This document shows, in pieces, positions 1 to 5,045 of a DNA stretch of 6,875 nucleotides; position 1 is the first letter of the stretch, and every line of letters begins with the position of its first letter. Under the pieces are notes generated by a model that was not told the origin of the DNA, made no database searches, and saw nothing but the letters and a program-made list of their open reading frames with translations. Source of the stretch: Sulfurovum sp. (lineage in GTDB: Bacteria > Campylobacterota > Campylobacteria > Campylobacterales > Sulfurovaceae). Location: NCBI GenBank assembly GCA_026984165.1, contig JALSSQ010000319.1:1-6875 (forward strand). The letters are read 5' to 3'. Made by a program: the position numbers and the translations under genes.

Positions 1-2
1 AG

Positions 3-302
3 ATAGAAAAACGTGTAAAAAATCTGATAGACAATGCAGAGTTTCAAGTACTGCTAACAGGAGCTACTCTGCACAAAGAGCAGCCACTCTCTTATGAGGG
101 GGAACTCAAGCAGATAGACCTGCTTTTGGAGTATGCGGATTATAATCTGGTAATAGACTATAAAAGTTCTAAGAAGTATAGTTTAAAACATCAAAGTCAG
201 GTGGGGTATTATAAAAAAGCGATTGGGGATATTACGGGAAAACGCACGGAGGGGATGATTGTTTATTTGTTGGATGATGGGGTTGAATTATCCCAAATCT
301 AA
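3..302 (+). CDS. addA: AddA/RecB-like helicase-nuclease, C-terminal nuclease domain (partial, 5' end outside window)
   Basis: Only the last 99 residues are present; the frame is open from base 3 to the TAA at 300-302. They form a RecB-family PD-(D/E)XK nuclease core: acidic GELKQID (D at fragment residue 39), the VIDYKSSKK strand (D52, K54), and a QxxxY helix motif (Q66, Y70). In AddAB/RecBCD-type enzymes this domain cuts DNA while the UvrD-like helicase, upstream of the window, unwinds it during double-strand break repair. There is no cysteine in the fragment, so the C-terminal iron-sulfur cysteines of AddB are absent, which favours AddA. From memory, the AddA homologue of Campylobacter jejuni lies beside rplM-rpsI, and the same neighbourhood is seen here apart from an insert. 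The gene ends in a 4-base convergent overlap with the next gene. The family call is firm; AddA rather than another RecB-like exonuclease is likely but unproven without the helicase part. Confidence 0.8.
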   Translation: MEKRVKNLIDNAEFQVLLTGATLHKEQPLSYEGELKQIDLLLEYADYNLVIDYKSSKKYSLKHQSQVGYYKKAIGDITGKRTEGMIVYLLDDGVELSQI

Positions 303-1519
303 TACAAAAACCCAAACAACCATAAAGGTATTTTGTTTTTATATCCTATCTCTATCTCATCTGCAGCGACATAGGAGTCTTGCATATCTTTTATCTGCTT
401 GAAGCTTTTATTTTTTCCGCCTATTTCAAAGGTATATCTCTCTTTAACCAAAAAATCGCCCTGCTGAGCCACATAGATGGACTCATCAATAAAAAGATTT
501 TTACTTGCTGTATAGTTTTTTATCTGATTGACAAAAAAGGCTTCTCTTGCACTACCTGTATCTATATGTGCAGTAAGTGCATAGGATATATTGGTATTTT
601 GCATAAATATTTTTTCAGGTTTACTCATAATGCTGTAGCCCTTTTCTTTGCTACGTATGCTATTGATAATTTTTGCATCCTCCAGATAAACTAAGTAAGT
701 ATAGAGTTTGGGACGAGATATCTCTGTCGCTTTGGAGAGGTCTGTAATATTTGGTACAAAGGGCACATTAACAGCAAGCATATAGAGCAACTTTTTTAGC
801 TTGGTAATCTGTTTCATATCGATGGTATTGATATGAGGCAGGTCTGACTCTAGTATGAGATTGATAATCTGTACGATACGCTGATGGTATGTTCCCTCAT
901 CTTCCAATATAAACGGATATGCCCCATACTTCAAATACGCCTTAAAAAGCTTTAAAGGCTTGATGGTTTTACTTATTTGGCTTGCGATGGCTTGGTGATT
1001 GTTTAGCACCTCTTCCAAGCTATAGGCATCAAACTGTGCTATCTCTTTGAGGGAGAGGTATTCTCTAAATGAGAGATTTTCAAGCTGATAGATAATGCTT
1101 CGTCTTGATAGGTCTGCGTTCTGTTTAGATATTTGCAATATGGATGAACCAGAAAAAACAACACGTAGTGCCAAAGTATCATAAATATTTTTGATGTGTG
1201 TTGACCACTCTTGATATTTATGCACTTCATCTATAAACAACACTTCTCCTCCTTGTTGTTCAAATGTTTTAGCAAATTCAAAAAGAGAGATGGATTGAAA
1301 GTAGGGGTTATCCAAAGAGACATACAATGCTTTGTCAGAGTGTGCATAGTGTTCTTTGATGTATTGTAGCATCATAGTAGTTTTACCTAAACCACGCTGA
1401 CCAAGTATGCCTATAGAGCGTAAGTTCCAGTTTATTTGGGTGTAGAGGTATCTTTTTTTGTTGAGACTTACACGGTCTAAAAGGTGTTGTTGCTCTTCAA
1501 AGAGTGTTTCAAACTGCAT
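299..1519 (-). CDS. AAA-type ATPase with DUF4143-like C-terminal region
   Basis: This 406-aa protein belongs to the AAA_14/DUF4143 class of bacterial ATPases, whose cellular role is poorly known. Visible motifs are Walker A GQRGLGKTT (residues 40-48), Walker B VLFIDE (93-98), a sensor-1-like VVFSGSS (120-126) and an arginine pair in ADLSRR (135-140). Residues about 251-295 look like a winged-helix segment (TDLSKATEISRPKLYTYLVY). The C-terminus (about 325-377) has the REAFFVNQI and GDFLV...FEIGGKNK pattern of a degenerate PD-(D/E)XK fold, with Gly where an active nuclease would have the ExK residues. No signal peptide or membrane segment is apparent, so it should be cytosolic. The start at 1519 has an AAGGAT ribosome binding site five bases upstream. 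It is flanked by addA, convergent with a stop-codon overlap, and by a divergent antitoxin gene. The promoter carries tandem operator-like repeats. Family assignment is good; a defence or toxin-antitoxin-like role would be speculation. Confidence 0.85.
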   Translation of the reverse strand: MQFETLFEEQQHLLDRVSLNKKRYLYTQINWNLRSIGILGQRGLGKTTMMLQYIKEHYAHSDKALYVSLDNPYFQSISLFEFAKTFEQQGGEVLFIDEVHKYQEWSTHIKNIYDTLALRVVFSGSSILQISKQNADLSRRSIIYQLENLSFREYLSLKEIAQFDAYSLEEVLNNHQAIASQISKTIKPLKLFKAYLKYGAYPFILEDEGTYHQRIVQIINLILESDLPHINTIDMKQITKLKKLLYMLAVNVPFVPNITDLSKATEISRPKLYTYLVYLEDAKIINSIRSKEKGYSIMSKPEKIFMQNTNISYALTAHIDTGSAREAFFVNQIKNYTASKNLFIDESIYVAQQGDFLVKERYTFEIGGKNKSFKQIKDMQDSYVAADEIEIGYKNKIPLWLFGFLY

Positions 1520-1530
1520 GGGTTATCCTT

Positions 1531-1591
1531 TTTGTAAATATAGTATAACATATTTTATTTAATTTGTAAATATATATTTACATATTTTATT
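1531..1591. repeat. Tandem 29-bp operator-like repeats, one containing an 18-bp perfect palindrome
   Basis: Copies at 1531-1559 and 1563-1591 match at 25 of 29 positions and are offset by 32 bases, close to three helical turns, so both would face the same side of the DNA. The copy distal to the gene contains the perfect palindrome TGTAAATATATATTTACA at 1565-1582. The proximal copy has the same half-site with a changed centre. They cover the -35 and -10 boxes of the ATPase promoter, as expected of a repressor operator. The binding protein is unknown; autoregulation through the ATPase's winged-helix-like segment is one possibility. Confidence 0.6.
1542..1570 (-). promoter_or_regulatory. Sigma70-type promoter of the AAA ATPase gene
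   Basis: Read on the minus strand, TTTACA (plus 1565-1570) is followed by a 17-base spacer and TATACT (plus 1542-1547), with a TGn extension directly before the -10. Transcription would start near 1535. That leaves a leader of about 15 bases containing the AAGGAT ribosome binding site at 1525-1530. Both boxes lie inside the tandem repeats described separately, so a protein binding those repeats would block RNA polymerase. Confidence 0.7.
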
Positions 1592-1740
1592 ATGGGCTGC
1601 CTTTTGTTCTCTTAAAGTTCCAGATTATTATAAGGAACCGAAAAACCTAGTATTTTCAACGACCTTTTCTGTTTTCAAATAAAAATATCACACAAGAGGA
1701 ATAAAGATAAGAGAACTTGCTTTAACTCTCAAAATACATT
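1583..1740. other. AT-rich intergenic stretch, no gene seen
   Basis: This is the divergent gap between the ATPase and antitoxin promoters. No credible reading frame with a ribosome binding site was found on either strand. The only structure noted is a 9-bp perfect inverted repeat, GTTCTCTTA at 1606-1614 with TAAGAGAAC at 1708-1716, 93 bases apart. It could be the trace of a small mobile element or chance. Confidence 0.4.
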
Positions 1741-1745
1741 TATGC

Positions 1746-1764
1746 TATAATAAATCAAAAAGGA
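1746..1764 (+). promoter_or_regulatory. Extended -10 promoter and ribosome binding site of the antitoxin gene
   Basis: A consensus TATAAT at 1746-1751 is preceded by TGC, giving a full extended -10. A weak -35-like TTAACT lies 18 bases upstream at 1722-1727. AAGGA at 1760-1764 is spaced six bases from the ATG at 1771, so the leader would be very short. Confidence 0.65.
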
Positions 1765-1770
1765 TTAACT

Positions 1771-1971
1771 ATGTCATTAAGTGATATTCAAAACATGCCT
1801 TTGGGAGAGCGTTTGTATCTTATGGAACAGTTATGGGATAGTTTTAAGTATGAAAAAGAAACTGTAAGCCCACCTGATTGGCATAAAGATGTACTCTCTC
1901 AGCGATTAGAAAAATATGAAAATGGAGAAGTCCAATTACTTTCACTTGAAGAACTAAAGTCATCAATATAG
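1771..1971 (+). CDS. Addiction-module antitoxin, TIGR02574/Unstab_antitox family
   Basis: This 66-aa protein fits the short antitoxin family that pairs with ParE/RelE-type toxins. It has an N-terminal helix (LGERLYLMEQLWDSF, residues 11-25), then the PPDWHKDVLSQRLEKYENGE block (34-53), typically written as PxWHxxxLxxRLxxYxxGE, and a LSLEELK tail (58-64). Its length is normal, so the antitoxin itself looks complete. The start is fixed by AAGGA six bases upstream and an extended -10 promoter. In complete modules the toxin gene overlaps or follows at once. Here only the toxin's C-terminal tail follows, so the gene is now an orphan. It may be relic DNA or may still neutralise a related toxin encoded elsewhere. 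Such antitoxins normally bind their toxin in the cytoplasm. Confidence 0.85.
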   Translation: MSLSDIQNMPLGERLYLMEQLWDSFKYEKETVSPPDWHKDVLSQRLEKYENGEVQLLSLEELKSSI

Positions 1972-1976
1972 ACGTA

Positions 1977-2054
1977 AAAGTGATTGTACATGCAATCATG
2001 GATGATAGAAGAGACCCTAAAACACATCAAAATAGACTCTTAAACTTAAACTAA
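1977..2054 (+). pseudogene. Remnant of a ParE/RelE-type toxin (C-terminus only)
   Basis: In the frame that starts at 1977, a different frame from the antitoxin, the sequence reads KVIVHAIMDDRRDPKTHQNR and four more residues to a TAA at 2052-2054. VIVHAIMDxRRDP followed a few residues later by Arg is the hallmark C-terminal strand and tail of ParE/RelE-superfamily toxins encoded behind this antitoxin type. A full toxin is about 90-100 residues; only about 25 remain, with no start codon or upstream half, so roughly three quarters of the gene has been deleted. The fragment cannot make a working toxin. The call rests on motif recognition and position. Confidence 0.7.
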
Positions 2055-2087
2055 ACTGAATTTAAAAAAATATTAAGGTTAAGTGGG

Positions 2088-2119
2088 TACAATCCGTCCA
2101 CCAAAAGAGTTTCGACTCT
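2088..2119 (+). promoter_or_regulatory. Probable rplM-rpsI promoter -10 and leader hairpin
   Basis: TACAAT at 2088-2093 is a plausible -10 box, placing the transcript start near 2100 and giving a leader of about 40 bases. No convincing -35 is seen; the upstream DNA is A/T-rich. In the leader, AGAGT (2106-2110) and ACTCT (2115-2119) enclose TTCG, a five-pair hairpin with a UUCG loop just ahead of the AAGGA at 2129-2133. L13 represses its own operon through the leader in E. coli; the same here is only a possibility. Confidence 0.5.
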
Positions 2120-2138
2120 CATAAAAACAAGGATTATC

Positions 2139-2564
2139 ATGAAAATGACAAAAGCACTAAAAGCTTCTGAAGTGACACGTGACTGGCATTTGATCGATGC
2201 AGAAGGTAAAACTTTTGGTCGTATTTTAACAGATGTTGCGACACTACTCAGAGGTAAACACAAGCCATCTTATACACCCAATGTTGACTGTGGTGACTAT
2301 GTGGTGATTATCAATGCCGAAAAAGCGAAATTTTCTGGTGTAAAACTGGATGAGAAAGAGTACTTTACGCACTCTGGATATTTTGGTTCTACTAAGAGTA
2401 AAAAACTTGGTGATATGCTCGAAAATCATACTGAAAAACTTTATATGCGTGCCATGAGAGGCATGCTTCCAAAGACAAAACTTGGTAAACAGATGATCAA
2501 AAAAATGAAAGTATATGCGGGTGCAGAGCATCCACATACTGCACAACTCAATAAGGAAGCGTAA
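2139..2564 (+). CDS. rplM: 50S ribosomal protein L13
   Basis: This 141-aa protein is L13, an early-assembling protein of the large ribosomal subunit that binds 23S rRNA. Diagnostic segments are WHLIDAEGKTFGRILTDVAT (residues about 16-35), LLRGKHKPSYTPNVDCGDYV (36-55), HSGYFGS (78-84) and the signature MRAMRGMLPKTKLGKQMI (103-120), ending in YAGAEHPHTAQ. Length is normal for the family. The ATG at 2139 is chosen because AAGGA ends five bases upstream; the next Met codon at 2145 would sit eleven bases away. It is the first gene of the usual rplM-rpsI pair, with two bases between the genes, so they are almost certainly co-transcribed. From memory, in Campylobacter the addA homologue lies directly upstream; here about 1.8 kb of accessory DNA intervenes. 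Confidence 0.98.
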   Translation: MKMTKALKASEVTRDWHLIDAEGKTFGRILTDVATLLRGKHKPSYTPNVDCGDYVVIINAEKAKFSGVKLDEKEYFTHSGYFGSTKSKKLGDMLENHTEKLYMRAMRGMLPKTKLGKQMIKKMKVYAGAEHPHTAQLNKEA

Positions 2565-2566
2565 TC

Positions 2567-2956
2567 ATGGCAACAATTTATGCAACAGGAAAAAGAAAAT
2601 CGGCTATTGCCAAAGTATGGATGACGCCAGGCAATGGTGAAATGCTTATCAATGGGCAAACACTTGACCAATGGCTAGGCGGACATGAAACATTGAAAAT
2701 GAAAGTAAGACTTCCACTTGAGCTTACAAAACAGTTAGATAGCATGAATATCAAGGCAACAACACTTGGTGGTGGCTATGCGGCACAGGCAGATGCTGTC
2801 AAACATGGTATCTCTAAAGCTTTGGTAGCGTACGAGGAGTCATTTAGAGCAATCCTCAAACCAGAAGGTCTTCTGACTCGTGATTCAAGAGTGGTTGAGC
2901 GTAAAAAACCAGGTAAGAAAAAAGCGAGACGTTCTCCACAATTTTCAAAACGTTAA
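2567..2956 (+). CDS. rpsI: 30S ribosomal protein S9
   Basis: This 129-aa protein is S9, whose C-terminal tail reaches the P-site tRNA in the small subunit. It shows the N-terminal YATGKRKSAIAKVWM motif (residues 5-19), the central LGGGYAAQADAVKHGISKAL block (67-86), which is the classic GGGxxxQxxAxxxGIxRAL region with Lys in place of Arg, and the basic end LTRDSRVVERKKPGKKKARR then SPQFSKR. The terminal KR required for the tail function is present. It starts two bases after the rplM stop, with its ribosome binding site (AAGGA, 2553-2557) inside the end of rplM. A hairpin terminator follows 10 bases after the stop. Length and order are standard. Confidence 0.98.
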   Translation: MATIYATGKRKSAIAKVWMTPGNGEMLINGQTLDQWLGGHETLKMKVRLPLELTKQLDSMNIKATTLGGGYAAQADAVKHGISKALVAYEESFRAILKPEGLLTRDSRVVERKKPGKKKARRSPQFSKR

Positions 2957-2966
2957 TATTTCTTCA

Positions 2967-3001
2967 GAAAAAGAGAGTCGGTATTTTCGACTTCTTTTTC
3001 A
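2967..3001 (+). terminator. Hairpin terminator of the rplM-rpsI operon
   Basis: GAAAAAGAGAGTCG (2967-2980) pairs with CGACTTCTTTTTC (2988-3000) around a seven-base loop, with one bulged base. The T-rich 3' arm provides the U-tract. It begins 10 bases after the rpsI stop and looks like an intrinsic terminator. The A-rich 5' arm could also let it act in the opposite direction. Confidence 0.7.
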
Positions 3002-3068
3002 AGCTTATCTTGCAACCCTATTATTCTCTTTTATTTATCACTTCCAACAAACATTAACAAAATCAAAG

Positions 3069-3093
3069 TATAATCTTTTTATTACATACAAGG
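3069..3093 (+). promoter_or_regulatory. -10 box and ribosome binding site of the 72-aa gene
   Basis: A consensus TATAAT at 3069-3074 implies a start near 3081. AAGG at 3090-3093 lies seven bases before the ATG at 3101. No clear -35 box is present, so the promoter may depend on A/T-rich upstream DNA. Confidence 0.55.
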
Positions 3094-3100
3094 CACATTT

Positions 3101-3319
3101 ATGACTATATGGAAACATGAAGAAAACAAACCTACACACCGTTTAGTGAAACTTTATAAAGAGGATCATGGTGAGGGTGAGTATTTGGGTGATTTGAGTG
3201 ATGAGGTAATCAAAGAGATGATACTAAAGATTAAGCCTGATATAAAAATAGAACAGGCTTTTGGGACGTTGGATTATTTTGGGATGTTGCCTTTATTGGT
3301 CACACCCCCTAAAGGTTAA
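3101..3319 (+). CDS. Small protein of unknown function, 72 aa
   Basis: I do not recognise this protein. It is short, charged and probably soluble: a basic start (MTIWKHEENKPTHRLVKLYK), an acidic middle (EDHGEGEYLGDLSDEVIKEM, residues 21-40), a probable helix at about 34-44, and a less polar end (LDYFGMLPLLVTPPKG). There is no signal peptide, no membrane-length hydrophobic stretch and no cysteine. Support for a real gene comes from its own TATAAT -10 box, a ribosome binding site at normal distance, and its position after a terminator. Its TAA overlaps the stop codon of the minus-strand 53-aa frame. It could be a lineage-specific conserved protein or the remainder of a longer one. Confidence 0.65.
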   Translation: MTIWKHEENKPTHRLVKLYKEDHGEGEYLGDLSDEVIKEMILKIKPDIKIEQAFGTLDYFGMLPLLVTPPKG

Positions 3320-3477
3320 TGGCTTTTACTTACGACAATAAGCATTTTGATGTTAAGGACTAAAAATCTAAAAAATTGCCAAATTTTACACGTTCTCATT
3401 TTGCGCGCATAGGCTCCTGGAATCATTGTGAGATTAAACTGCTCACTCTTTGCAAAGTTTTCTTCTTCTTTCTTCAT
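3316..3477 (-). CDS. Small protein downstream of SQR, 53 aa, hydrophobic C-terminal half
   Basis: This frame runs from ATG at plus 3477-3475 to TAA at 3318-3316. It has a strong ribosome binding site, AAAGGAG, nine bases upstream of the ATG and lies 37 bases after the SQR stop on the same strand, so it is probably the second gene of that operon. The N-terminal third is charged (MKKEEENFAKSEQF). Then comes NLTMIPGAYARKMRTC and a hydrophobic stretch with spaced Arg/Lys (KIWQFFRFLVLNIKMLIVV, residues 31-49), ending SKSH. That could be a short membrane-anchored or amphipathic helix, with one cysteine (C30). I do not recognise a family. A partner or membrane tether for SQR is inference from position. 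The alternative is a chance frame, made less likely by the ribosome binding site and the snug convergent fit with the 72-aa gene. Confidence 0.6.
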   Translation of the reverse strand: MKKEEENFAKSEQFNLTMIPGAYARKMRTCKIWQFFRFLVLNIKMLIVVSKSH

Positions 3478-3514
3478 TGTACTATTCTCCTTTTATTTTT
3501 TTAACATGGTTGGC

Positions 3515-4990
3515 CTATTCAGGGATAAGCGTCCAGCCTGGTTTGAGTTTTGCCTTGTAGATAAACATATGGTGTAAGATATGTTTAATCCAGTGTCCTG
3601 CAAGACCGATTTCACCGAAGGTATAGTCTGTATCACGTCCTGTTCCTGGGTATTTTTCAAAGTCAGGTACAACAGGATAGACTGTCATAGCAGCCGCTGT
3701 ACCATCTAAAAGCCCTTTACCTGCCGATGCTACACATGCTGCACCCATCTGCGCCATAGATGCTTCATGTAGATGAGTATTCTCTTTACCATTTTTAATC
3801 AAATCACATACAGAGCGTGCTACTGCCTTGCCGATGATACCTGCAGGCATACCTGTACGAGGTGGTGTAGGGTTGATGGGGGTGCCATTTGGTGAATTCA
3901 TAGGTTTGGAGATAAGATGCGGTGGTGCAAACGCAATACCGGCTGCAAAGATGTTGTCAAAAGTAGGGTTTTGGTAGGTTTTTGGCCAGTCAGAGGCTTT
4001 CCAGTTTTCGTATGCCCCTGCATCATACTTGGCATCGACTTTCATGAAACCATTTGGTGCAAAAAGAACATCAGTGATGTCTGAACCATCTTTATCATAC
4101 GCTTTAAATCCTACACCTGAAAATGGAGGAATGAGCATTGCAAAGTCGAATGTCTCTTCATGTTTTGTACCATCAAGCAGTTCGTACTCAATTTTTCCCT
4201 CTTCTACTTTAGAGGTATGCGCACCAACAATCCACTCCACATTTCTCTCTGCATATAAAGATTCAGCAAAAAGCTTAGAAGAGACCGTGTATCCGCCTAC
4301 TTTCATATGGAGTCCCCCCATACCAAAGTCACCAAGGAATGACTCATTGGAGATCCATTTGATATCTAGCATATCTCTTATGCCAGCTTTTCTTGCTTCG
4401 TGTTCGATATTGAAGATGTACTCAAAGGCAGCACCTTGACAGGTACACATACCATGACCTGTGCCTACGAGTATCTTTTGTCTTTGGCCTTTTTTGGCTT
4501 TTTCAAACACTTGTTGAAGTTCAAGGTTTGCATGTACTGCATGCTCAGCTGTACAGACGGAAACAGTATGGGTACCCATTTTCCCTTTACCATTACCCAA
4601 ACCTGGTGTTGCATCAAAGTTGAGTTTTGGTCCTGTAGCATTGATGAGATAATCATATGTTAACTCTTCTGTTTTGCCTGCTTCGCCCTCTTTGGTAGAT
4701 TGGATGACGATGTACGGTTTATCGCTGCCCTCTTTGCCATTTGGATGAATTTCTGTAGCAAGTGCCTGTTTATATATAATCCCTGCCTTTTTATAAATAG
4801 GTGCAAGCGGAAAGAGCACATCTTTTTTTTGCATCTGTCCTACACCTACCCAGATATTGGAGGGAATCCAGTTCCATTGTGAGTTTGGGGTGACGACAAC
4901 CACTTCATGCGAATCACCCAGCCATTTTTTTGCAAATGTTGCGGCAGTGTGTCCTGAGACTCCACCACCCATTACTACCAAACGTGCCAT
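3515..4990 (-). CDS. sqr: Sulfide:quinone oxidoreductase (long form), FAD-dependent
   Basis: This 491-aa flavoprotein fits SQR, which oxidises sulfide to sulfane sulfur at the membrane and passes electrons to the quinone pool. It opens with the dinucleotide-binding GGGVSG (residues 8-13), has a second FAD element LINATGPKL (115-123), and a third near DNIFAAGIAF (345-354). Three cysteines fall where the SQR redox/FAD-linking cysteines are expected: C146 in SVCTAEHA, C184 in CTCQGAAFEY and C419 in AACVASAG. C182 is an extra cysteine making a CxC. The acid usually following the third FAD motif (GD) is replaced by Ile. The C-terminal HWIKHILHHMFIYKAK (466-481) is amphipathic, as in membrane-bound SQRs. 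There is no signal peptide. It is longer than the roughly 430-aa type I enzymes; the SQR type cannot be assigned by eye. The start is supported by AAAGGA five bases upstream. A related sulfide dehydrogenase flavoprotein is the alternative. Confidence 0.85.
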   Translation of the reverse strand: MARLVVMGGGVSGHTAATFAKKWLGDSHEVVVVTPNSQWNWIPSNIWVGVGQMQKKDVLFPLAPIYKKAGIIYKQALATEIHPNGKEGSDKPYIVIQSTKEGEAGKTEELTYDYLINATGPKLNFDATPGLGNGKGKMGTHTVSVCTAEHAVHANLELQQVFEKAKKGQRQKILVGTGHGMCTCQGAAFEYIFNIEHEARKAGIRDMLDIKWISNESFLGDFGMGGLHMKVGGYTVSSKLFAESLYAERNVEWIVGAHTSKVEEGKIEYELLDGTKHEETFDFAMLIPPFSGVGFKAYDKDGSDITDVLFAPNGFMKVDAKYDAGAYENWKASDWPKTYQNPTFDNIFAAGIAFAPPHLISKPMNSPNGTPINPTPPRTGMPAGIIGKAVARSVCDLIKNGKENTHLHEASMAQMGAACVASAGKGLLDGTAAAMTVYPVVPDFEKYPGTGRDTDYTFGEIGLAGHWIKHILHHMFIYKAKLKPGWTLIPE

Positions 4991-5007
4991 GTTTTTCCTT
5001 TAGGTTC

Positions 5008-5045
5008 AACCCAAAATATGCAATAGAATTGCCAAAATTTGGGTT
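5008..5045. promoter_or_regulatory. Two-part inverted repeat in the SQR leader
   Basis: AACCCAAA (5008-5015) pairs with TTTGGGTT (5038-5045). Nested inside, GCAAT (5020-5024) pairs with ATTGC (5028-5032) around a three-base loop. The outer stem ends seven bases from the SQR ribosome binding site (minus strand, plus 4996-5001). It could be an mRNA hairpin affecting translation or stability, or an operator for a dimeric regulator. Confidence 0.5.

Noticed and set aside
380..694. Plus-strand open frame of 104 codons inside the ATPase gene
   Set aside because: Antisense to a well-supported protein with Walker motifs; the translation is rich in Phe, Ile and Cys as expected of an antisense shadow, and no ribosome binding site or family motif is seen.
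1039..1230. Minus-strand open frame in another phase inside the ATPase gene
   Set aside because: Overlaps the Walker B and sensor region of the real protein in a different frame, with no independent signals.
2244..2546. Minus-strand open frame opposite rplM
   Set aside because: Antisense to L13, with a Phe/His/Ile-rich composition typical of antisense ribosomal genes.
2880..3104. Plus-strand open frame overlapping the rpsI end and running through the terminator
   Set aside because: Begins inside rpsI in another frame, crosses the terminator hairpin and lacks a ribosome binding site.
4029..4663. Plus-strand open frames opposite SQR
   Set aside because: Antisense shadows of the SQR gene; Ser/Pro- and Cys-rich translations without domains.
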